64,000 nt of DNA, from assembly GCA_016709965.1 (NCBI GenBank), contig JADJLT010000001.1:1447001-1511000 (forward strand), read 5' to 3'. This document shows, piece by piece, positions 58,350 to 64,000 of this stretch (its first letter is position 1; each line of letters begins with the position of its first letter). Under the pieces are notes generated by a model. The model was given only the letters and a program-made list of their open reading frames with translations, was not told the DNA's origin and did not search any database. This stretch comes from Betaproteobacteria bacterium (GTDB lineage Bacteria > Pseudomonadota > Gammaproteobacteria > Burkholderiales > Rhodocyclaceae). The position numbers and the translations under genes were made by a program.

Positions 58350-58956
58350 GAAGATGCTCCTTCAAAGACTTAAAGATGGCGTTGAAAACTTCGATATCTT
58401 TTGTTGCGGGAAGGTGAATCTGAATGTTGTAGTGCAACGACGGTTTGCTATGAACTTTTGCCGGAATTTCTACCTTCATCTCCTGTGTAGAAGGTGGCTC
58501 CGGCACCACAATTACTTCCTTTGTTACCGCCGTTGGCGCTGTCGTTAGGTCGGCAAGGTCAAGCAGCGCGAAAAACGTCGCCGCCATCAATTTCGCTGTG
58601 TTCGGACTTGCGTTGTGTAAACTCTTGAACTTGCCTTCAATTAGCTCTCGATCAGAGGTCGTCGGCTTTGCTTTTATCATAAACAAATCGCCGTAAGCTT
58701 CTCGAATAGCGTCGCCCATGACGCGCTTCGGGTGAGCGCCTCGGTATTCGTGATAACGACTGGTTGGGGCACCATCTGCAGATAAGAAACCGAGCGCTTT
58801 TAGCAGCGGAATTGCCGCACGGAAGTTCGACGATGTATAGCCCCAATCTTTGAGATGTTGGGTTGTGAATTTTTCTGGAGCTGAAGCTTCGGATATTCGC
58901 TGAAATATCTCCGGCAATTGGCCGTACACCTGAACATATGCGTTTGTAAGTGCCAT
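58342..58956 (-). CDS. DUF5343 protein, partner of HEPN_Swt1
   Basis: The 204-residue protein has the DUF5343 signature across its N-terminal 150 residues: AYVQVYGQLPEIFQRISEAS, NFRAAIPLLKALGFLSADGA, PTSRYHEYR and AIREAYGDLFMIKAKP. The region is winged-helix-like. The C-terminus ends in a beta-type LHYNIQIHLPATKDIEVFNA segment. GGAG precedes ATG 58956. Operon order DUF5343-HEPN_Swt1 with overlapping ends suggests an antitoxin/regulator followed by effector. It lies next to the tRNA-Phe attachment site, a typical cargo position. Confidence 0.78.
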   Translation of the reverse strand: MALTNAYVQVYGQLPEIFQRISEASAPEKFTTQHLKDWGYTSSNFRAAIPLLKALGFLSADGAPTSRYHEYRGAHPKRVMGDAIREAYGDLFMIKAKPTTSDRELIEGKFKSLHNASPNTAKLMAATFFALLDLADLTTAPTAVTKEVIVVPEPPSTQEMKVEIPAKVHSKPSLHYNIQIHLPATKDIEVFNAIFKSLKEHLLD

Positions 58957-59307
58957 TCAGCCTACTCCGTGACTTATTGTTTATTAACCGTTGTTCAAAC
59001 GGACCGACTGGCCCGAATATGCAATGATAGTACGGGCAAACGACGAGTGGTATGTCGATAGCAATAATGTTTTTCACGCATGGCAGCTATGGAGGGGAAA
59101 GTTGCGCGGCTGTTTGTGGCCGCATCCTGGCTGTCGCACAAGTGCTTGAAGCGCGCCCATAAAAAATGGGCCTCCTTGCGAAAGCCCATCGTTCTGTAAT
59201 TTTGGCGATGCCTGTTGAAGAGACTCTCAGCCGAGCCTTTTACATATCTCAGCGGTCAGCGCCGACTGGTTCAGTGAATACCAAGCCAGCCTAAAGAACG
59301 CATAGCC
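58957..59307. other. Right end of element B, non-coding
   Basis: About 350 bases with no supported gene. A plus-strand 39-codon frame (59079-59198, MAAMEGKVARLFVAASWLSH) is possible but unsupported. Short GGGC hairpins occur near 59158-59190. Confidence 0.3.
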
Positions 59308-59324
59308 ACCGAACCTTACCGAAC
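59308..59324 (+). repeat. Putative integrase arm-type site, copy near att3
   Basis: accgaaccttaccgaac, exact copy of 40876-40892, 68 bases left of att3. Confidence 0.6.
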
Positions 59325-59353
59325 CCCAAGCCCCGATTCCCGCGCCACAATGC

Positions 59354-59383
59354 AAAAAGCCCACTCCGAAGAATGGGCTTTTT
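59354..59383 (-). terminator. tRNA-Phe terminator supplied by element B
   Basis: AAAAAGCCCA (59354-59363) pairs perfectly with TGGGCTTTTT (59374-59383). On the minus strand this is an ideal intrinsic terminator 9 bases after the tRNA 3' end. It replaces the ancestral terminator now left at 13853. Confidence 0.88.
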
Positions 59384-59391
59384 ACTTGATC

Positions 59392-59436
59392 TGGTGGCCA
59401 ATCGCGGAATCGAACCACGGACACGCGGATTTTCAA
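59392..59436 (-). repeat. att3: tRNA-Phe 3' end, right boundary of the island
   Basis: Identical over 45 bases to 13910-13954 and 41804-41848. Identity ends in the anticodon loop, a usual crossover zone for tyrosine integrases. Confidence 0.93.
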
Positions 59437-59467
59437 TCCGCTGCTCTACCAACTGAGCTAATTGGCC
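59392..59467 (-). tRNA. tRNA-Phe (anticodon GAA), CCA encoded
   Basis: The 76-base minus-strand gene folds into a full cloverleaf. The acceptor is GGCCAAT/ATTGGCC followed by A and CCA, the D-arm is GCTCAGTTGGTAGAGC, the anticodon stem is GCGGATTGAAAATCCGC with GAA, and the T-arm is GTGGTTCGATTCCGC. Its 3' 45 bases (59392-59436) are att3, the site used by both elements. The gene stays functional because element B restores the 3' end. Confidence 0.97.
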
Positions 59468-59532
59468 AAACGAGGGCGCATTATAGCGATCTGACCTCCA
59501 GCCTGCAACTGAATCGAGCGTCTTTTGAAGAC

Positions 59533-61056
59533 TTATGTGCCGATAGGGGGCGATTGACGGTAAAGCTCGGAGAAATCATCCGGTGGCGGTAGCGGCGGTA
59601 GCGGGGGATGCCAGGTCGCAAAAGCAACACGCGCCACCGCGCCGCGCCCGCGTGGATTCGGGCGCAAGCTGGCGCGGGAATCGTGTTGCACCGCAATTTC
59701 CTGAACAATGGCCAGGCCGAGGCCGCTACCCTCGGTAGAAGCATCGTCAACCCGATAGAAGCGCTCAAAGACCAAGTCGGCTTGCTCTTCACTGATACCG
59801 ACACCATCATCCTCAACCTCAAGAAGAACAGTGGCCTGGTTGGCCAAGACTCGACAGGTCACATGCCCGCCAGCGGGTGTATAGCGCAGGGCATTGTCCA
59901 GCAGGTTTTTGGCCAGCTCCCTGAGCAGAAAGGGGTTGCCGACAACCAGCGCAGAGCCTTCGGACTCGAAGCCAAGATCGATGTCATTTTCGATGGCGAC
60001 CATCACCCAGTCGGTGACCACATCCTTAATTAACTGCGCCAGATCAATCGGTTCATGCTTTTGTTGGGCAGCCTCCCCGCCTTCAGTACGAGCCAGGGTG
60101 AGCATCTGGTTGATCAGTCGCCCTGCGCGATCAACGCCGGTGGCAATCTGGCGCAAAGCGTGCCTGAGGGTTTCTGGATCGGTTTCGCGGATGGCAAACT
60201 GGGCCTGGGTTTTAAGTCCGGTCAATGGCGTACGCATCTGATGCGCTGCGTCGGCAACAAAACGTTGCTGAGCTGCAACGCTCCGTTTCATTCGTTCCAG
60301 CATTTCATTGAACGCCTCAACCAGTGGCTCCAACTCTTCCGGAACGCGTCGGGTTGCAATCGGCGAAAGGTCATCCGGCTCACGAGCCTCGATGGTCTGG
60401 CGCAGGCGAGTCAGCGGCCGCAGGCCGCGCGAAAGCCCAAACCAGACGAGCATGACCGCCAGCGGAATAATGATGAATTGCGGCAGGATGACGCTGGCGA
60501 CAATTTTGTTGGCGAGCTGGCTGCGTTTTTCCGTCGTTTCACCGACCTCGACAATGATCCACTGCGAGGCATTCATCTGGGGCTCGGCCAGATAAGTGTA
60601 GGCCATGCGTAGATCCTGCCCCTTGAAGTCACCGTCCCGCATATAGATTTCGCCGGGAACTACCGAATCATCATTCGGTAGCTTGAAAACCGGTAAATCC
60701 CTGTCTCCGGCCAGAAGTTTTCCATCGCCACCGACAACGTGGAAATAGACACTGTCGGTTTCGTCCGCCCTGAGCAGCGCTCGTGCTGATGCCGGCAGCG
60801 ACAATATCGGCTTGCCATTTACCAGCTTGACCTGGCGAGCAATGGCGGCAACGTGTTCACGCAGGGCCTGGTCGTAAGGGAAATTGGCGACGTTATTAGC
60901 AAAATAATGGGTAAAAGCAATACTCAGCGGCCATACGAACAGCAGGGGCGCCAGCATCCAGTCGAGAATCTCGCCAAATAGCGAGCGCTCGGTTTCCGCA
61001 GCTGACGATGGCCCGCTAGTCACCTTGGGGTCGTTCAAGGCAATATCCAAGGCCAC
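59533..61056 (-). CDS. Sensor histidine kinase (TctE/QseC type)
   Basis: The 507-residue inner-membrane kinase has a first TM helix (WMLAPLLFVWPLSIAFTHYF), a periplasmic 2CSK_N sensor domain (about 55-190) and a second TM (VASVILPQFIIIPLAVMLVW). A HAMP-like linker, the H-box FVADAAHQMRTPLTGLKTQA (phospho-His), the N-box ELAKNLLDNALRYTPAGG, G1 VEDDGVGISEEQ and G2 GSGLGLAIVQEIA follow. The ATG lies 41 bp inside the end of the response regulator gene, so the pair is co-translated. The TctDE family senses tricarboxylates; the adjacent acetate permease operon hints at control of carboxylate uptake, an inference. Confidence 0.9.
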   Translation of the reverse strand: MALDIALNDPKVTSGPSSAAETERSLFGEILDWMLAPLLFVWPLSIAFTHYFANNVANFPYDQALREHVAAIARQVKLVNGKPILSLPASARALLRADETDSVYFHVVGGDGKLLAGDRDLPVFKLPNDDSVVPGEIYMRDGDFKGQDLRMAYTYLAEPQMNASQWIIVEVGETTEKRSQLANKIVASVILPQFIIIPLAVMLVWFGLSRGLRPLTRLRQTIEAREPDDLSPIATRRVPEELEPLVEAFNEMLERMKRSVAAQQRFVADAAHQMRTPLTGLKTQAQFAIRETDPETLRHALRQIATGVDRAGRLINQMLTLARTEGGEAAQQKHEPIDLAQLIKDVVTDWVMVAIENDIDLGFESEGSALVVGNPFLLRELAKNLLDNALRYTPAGGHVTCRVLANQATVLLEVEDDGVGISEEQADLVFERFYRVDDASTEGSGLGLAIVQEIAVQHDSRASLRPNPRGRGAVARVAFATWHPPLPPLPPPDDFSELYRQSPPIGT

Positions 61057-61687
61057 GGACAGTCGCGATCTTCACCCCACCCGCCTCGATTTTCTTGCGA
61101 AGCCGGTGCACATAGACCTCGATCGCATTGTGGCTGACCTCTTCTCCCCAACCGCAAAGGTGATCAACCAGCTGATCCTTGCTGACCAGGCGCCCCATGC
61201 GGCTGAGCAGTACTTCAAGGAGCCCGATTTCGCGGGCGGACAGATCAAGTGTTTCACCGTTGATCTGGGCCACACGACCAATCTGGTCATACGCTAGTGC
61301 GCCGCACTGGATGGTCGGTGAGGTGCCGGCTGAACGGCGGGTCAGCGCTCGTACCCGGGCTTCGAGTTCAGCCAGCTCGAAGGGTTTGACCATATAGTCG
61401 TCGGCGCCCAGATCGAGTCCCTTGACGCGATCACCGGTGCCATCGAGCGCAGTCAGGATCAACACCGGCAATTGCGAATTGCGGGTTCGGATTCGTTTGA
61501 GCACTTCCAGCCCGGAAAGCTTTGGCAAGCCAATGTCTAGAATCAGCAAATCGTAGGAGCCGGTGAGCAGCGCAGTATCTGCGTCCATCCCATTGGGCGC
61601 CCAGTCCACAGCATATCCGCCCTGACGCAGGGAGCGGGATAGTCCATCGGCGATGATGGTGTCGTCTTCAGCAATAAGAATGCGCAT
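61016..61687 (-). CDS. OmpR-family response regulator (TctD type)
   Basis: The 223-residue protein has a receiver domain (MRILIAEDDTIIADGLSRSL; phospho-acceptor Asp in DLLILDIGLPKLSG; conserved Lys in DDYMVKPFELAELEARVRAL) and a C-terminal winged helix (LDLSAREIGLLEVLLSRMGR, HNAIEVYVHRLRKKIEAGGV). It probably binds promoters under control of the partner kinase downstream. The genes overlap by 41 bp. Confidence 0.93.
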   Translation of the reverse strand: MRILIAEDDTIIADGLSRSLRQGGYAVDWAPNGMDADTALLTGSYDLLILDIGLPKLSGLEVLKRIRTRNSQLPVLILTALDGTGDRVKGLDLGADDYMVKPFELAELEARVRALTRRSAGTSPTIQCGALAYDQIGRVAQINGETLDLSAREIGLLEVLLSRMGRLVSKDQLVDHLCGWGEEVSHNAIEVYVHRLRKKIEAGGVKIATVRGLGYCLERPQGD

Positions 61688-61926
61688 GTATCGGTACTGC
61701 CCCTTGCCGGCGTAAGATTTCTGTAAGCCTGTCGCATTAATCTACGCGGGCTGTTCTCCTTTTATGGTCTTTGGAGTGTGCGGTTCTACCGCTGCTCAGG
61801 GGGTTACCCGATCCTGCACTGGGCGACCCCCTACCATTTTTTCCCCCGCTAAACAGACAGAGTCTATCAAATATTTTGCCCTGCGATTTCCGCAGTGCAC
61901 AAGCACGCCCACGTTTTTGGGATTGT

Positions 61927-61945
61927 TGCGGTCAACCGGAAAAAA
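61927..61945 (+). repeat. Dispersed short intergenic repeat, copy 2
   Basis: tgcggtcaaccggaaaaaa, identical to 10978-10996; TTG(C/T) precedes both copies. Intergenic. Confidence 0.5.
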
Positions 61946-61962
61946 CTCACAAAATTCAAAAC

Positions 61963-61994
61963 AAAAAAAAGCCCGGGTTTCCCCGGGCTTTTTC
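61963..61994 (-). terminator. Terminator of the yjcH-actP operon
   Basis: AGCCCGGG (61970-61977) pairs with CCCGGGCT (61982-61989) with A-run and T-run flanks. It lies 18 bases after the actP stop on the minus strand. The rest of the 61688-62011 gap holds the response-regulator promoter region; nothing else seen. Confidence 0.88.
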
Positions 61995-62011
61995 TGTTTG
62001 AAGCGACTTGC

Positions 62012-63772
62012 TTAGTGGCCGCTGGCGCCGGAAGCACCAACACCGGTTTCCGAACGAACTTCCTGATCGGCAAACAGGGCACGCTCTTTCTTGGCCTGCT
62101 CGCTGCTGTCGGTAATCGAGAAGAACCAGATACCGAGGAAGCCGATGGTCATCGAGAACAGACAAGGCGAGGTGTAAGGGAACCATGCAGAACCCTTCGG
62201 ATTGCCCAGAACTGCTTCCCAGATGGAAGAAGACAGAATGGTCAGAATCACGGAAGCAGCCAGACCCATGAAGCCACCAACCACGGCACCGCGCGTCGTG
62301 GTGTTCTTCCACAACACGGACATGAAGAGCACCGGGAAGTTGGCAGAAGCAGCGATTGCGAAAGCCAGGGAAACCATGAAGGCGATGTTCTGCTTTTCGA
62401 AGGCAATACCCAGGATAACGGCAATCACGCCCAGACACAGGGTGGTGATACGGGAAACACGCAGCTCGGAAGCGGAATCGACGTTACCCTTCTTGAACAC
62501 CGTAGCGTACAAGTCGTGGGAAACAGCAGACGCACCCGACAGGGTCAGACCGGCAACCACAGCCAGGATGGTAGCAAAGGCAACCGCGGAGATGAAGCCG
62601 AGGAAGACGTTACCGCCGACCGCTTTGGCCAGGTGGATAGCAGCCATGTTGTTGCCACCGATCAGGCCGCCCTTGGGATCAAGGAATTCCGGATTGGTCA
62701 GCACGAAGGTGATGGCGCCGAAACCGATGATGAAGGTCAGGATGTAGAAGTAACCGATCCAGGTGGTTGCCCAGAAAACGGACTTGCGGGCTTCCTTGGC
62801 ATCCGGCACGGTGAAGAAGCGCATCAGGATGTGCGGCAGACCAGCGGTACCGAACATCAGGGCCATACCGAAGGAGATGGCAGAGATCGGATCCTTGACG
62901 AAGTTACCCGGGCCCATGATGGACAGACCCTTGGCAGCAGCAGCAACAGCCACATCAACAGTCGCCGCATCTGCACCCGCCTTGACCGCCTCGGCAGTCA
63001 GCGCCTTGGTAGCCAGGATAGTCTTGATTTCGACAGCCTTGGCAAACATCGCTTCCGGGCTGAAACCGAAATGGGACATCACCATCAATGCCATGAAGGT
63101 GGCGCCACACAGCAGCAGACAGGCCTTGATGATCTGCACCCAGGTGGTGGCAGTCATACCGCCGAACAGCACGTAAACCATCATCAGCGAGCCGACGATA
63201 ATCACTGCCAACCAGTATTCCAGACCGAAGAGCAGCTTGATCAGCTGACCGGCACCGACCATCTGGGCGATCAGGTAGAAGGCCACAACGATCAGGGTGG
63301 AGGTCGCGGCAAAAGCGCGGATCGGGGTCTGGGCGAAGCGATAACCGGCCACGTCGGCAAAGGTGAATTTGCCCAGGTTGCGCAGACGCTCTGCCATCAG
63401 GAAGGTAATGATTGGCCAGCCAACCAGGAAGCCGATGGCATAGATCAGGCCATCGTAACCGTTGGCCATCACCGCGGCAGAAATACCGAGGAAGGATGCG
63501 GCGGACATGTAGTCACCCGCAATAGCCAGACCGTTCTGGAAGCCGGTGATGCCGCCACCACCGGTGTAGAAGTCAGCCGCCGACTTGGTCTTGGCAGCAG
63601 CCCACTTGGTGATGAACAGGGTACCGACAACAAAGGCACCGAACATCATGATGGCGGTCCAGTTGGTCGGCTGCTTCTCGGCCTGACCGAGGTCAGCGCC
63701 GGCAGCATAAACTGCACCGGCAGCGGCCAGCAGGGCTAGCATGCCCGCCAGTTGCTTAATGTATTTCGCCAT
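62012..63772 (-). CDS. actP: Cation/acetate symporter (sodium:solute symporter family)
   Basis: ActP takes up acetate and other short monocarboxylates with sodium across the inner membrane. The 586-residue protein starts with a signal-like helix (MLALLAAAGAVYAAGADLGQ) and has about 13 further membrane helices. Typical SSS sequence includes YTGGGGITGFQNGLAIAGDY, MSAASFLGISA, VMANGYDGLIYAIGFLVGWP and DLYATVFKKG. A loop of about 50 Ala-rich residues (ILATKALTAEAVKAGADAAT) between helices is a known feature of Rhodocyclales/Burkholderiales ActP. Its ATG overlaps the stop of the DUF485 gene by one base (TAATG), the standard yjcH-actP arrangement. Confidence 0.95.
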   Translation of the reverse strand: MAKYIKQLAGMLALLAAAGAVYAAGADLGQAEKQPTNWTAIMMFGAFVVGTLFITKWAAAKTKSAADFYTGGGGITGFQNGLAIAGDYMSAASFLGISAAVMANGYDGLIYAIGFLVGWPIITFLMAERLRNLGKFTFADVAGYRFAQTPIRAFAATSTLIVVAFYLIAQMVGAGQLIKLLFGLEYWLAVIIVGSLMMVYVLFGGMTATTWVQIIKACLLLCGATFMALMVMSHFGFSPEAMFAKAVEIKTILATKALTAEAVKAGADAATVDVAVAAAAKGLSIMGPGNFVKDPISAISFGMALMFGTAGLPHILMRFFTVPDAKEARKSVFWATTWIGYFYILTFIIGFGAITFVLTNPEFLDPKGGLIGGNNMAAIHLAKAVGGNVFLGFISAVAFATILAVVAGLTLSGASAVSHDLYATVFKKGNVDSASELRVSRITTLCLGVIAVILGIAFEKQNIAFMVSLAFAIAASANFPVLFMSVLWKNTTTRGAVVGGFMGLAASVILTILSSSIWEAVLGNPKGSAWFPYTSPCLFSMTIGFLGIWFFSITDSSEQAKKERALFADQEVRSETGVGASGASGH

Positions 63773-64000
63773 TACTTGGCCTCCTTGATGATCTCTTCTT
63801 TGAGTGCGTCGAACTCGGTGTTGGCGCGGCGCACGTAGATGCCAGTAATGATGATGGTAAAGGCGATGACAGCGAGACCAATCGGCATGCCGACCGTCAT
63901 CACGCCCGTGGCGCCCAACGGCTTGGCCAGGAAGGCCTTGTCGAAGGCGATCAGTCCGATGTAACCGTAGTACACCACGAGCATCAGGATCGTCATGACC
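63772..64000 (-). CDS. yjcH: DUF485 membrane protein (partial at 5' end)
   Basis: DUF485 proteins are two-helix inner-membrane partners of ActP. The visible 75 residues (LMLVVYYGYIGLIAFDKAFL, GVMTVGMPIGLAVIAFTIII, TGIYVRRANTEFDALKEE) cover the conserved core and C-terminus. The frame is open to the window edge, and the usual ~100-residue family length indicates that the real start lies beyond base 64000; ATG 63996 is probably internal. One-base overlap with actP. Confidence 0.9.
   Translation of the reverse strand, partial: VMTILMLVVYYGYIGLIAFDKAFLAKPLGATGVMTVGMPIGLAVIAFTIIITGIYVRRANTEFDALKEEIIKEAK

Noticed and set aside
61895..63739. 614-codon plus-strand frame opposite actP
   Set aside because: Antisense shadow of a GC-rich membrane-protein gene; it is rich in Gln, Gly, His and Asp with no domain, and actP is unambiguous on the other strand.

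Overview
The window looks like a chromosome segment of a Betaproteobacterium, probably Rhodocyclales (Dechloromonas/Azonexus-like). This is inferred from a lipoyl-bearing PDH operon (aceE-aceF-lpdA), NorE/NorF-type small oxidase subunits, PEP-CTERM proteins, ppk2-sixA, a TctDE-like two-component pair and yjcH-actP. No rRNA is present, so the genus is an inference.

Layout. 0-13.9 kb is core chromosome: folD (partial), norE-norF, aceEF-lpdA (lpdA carries an apparent +1 frameshift in its linker), a PhoX-like PEP-CTERM protein, a 2OG-Fe(II) oxygenase-like protein, a hotdog thioesterase, ppk2, sixA, rsmJ and a small conserved protein. 13.91-59.44 kb is foreign DNA in the 3' end of tRNA-Phe. The intact tRNA gene lies at 59392-59467 (minus strand), and its last 45 bases are repeated exactly at 13910-13954 and 41804-41848. 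The three copies define two tandem integrated elements. 59.5-64 kb is core chromosome again: a sensor kinase/response regulator pair, actP and yjcH (partial).

Element A (13.95-41.80 kb) is a defence island. It carries a Fic protein with a putative repeat operator; a zinc-ribbon/serine recombinase/ParB/ParB module; a type I R-M locus (hsdM-hsdS-DUF262/HNH-AlbA_2 coupled by 4-bp overlaps, then hsdR); a tyrosine-integrase remnant; and a tightly packed five-gene operon, drmA - drmB - SF1 ATPase - unknown 553-aa protein - NERD/SF1 helicase. The first two genes match the DISARM core helicase and DUF1998 protein. The DISARM methylase and the PLD gene drmC are absent, and three other genes follow instead. 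This operon is my best candidate for an undescribed anti-phage system. An XRE regulator lies at the right end.

Element B (41.85-59.39 kb) has its own tyrosine integrase and a primase-polymerase/helicase replication protein, with a potential pseudoknot in that gene's leader. It has a string of very small genes, one of them split by an IS5-like insertion with an 8-bp target duplication. Its cargo is a RelE-like protein with nine 8-residue tandem repeats and a C-terminal beta-repeat domain, coupled to a two-TM protein; a HEPN-LOTUS (OST-HTH) protein; an SRAP/YedK gene with an amber codon; membrane protein, lipoprotein, SHOCT and PEP-CTERM genes; and a HEPN_Swt1-DUF5343 pair beside the tRNA. Direct repeats of the type ACCGAACCTTACCGAAC lie near att2 and att3 and are likely integrase arm sites.
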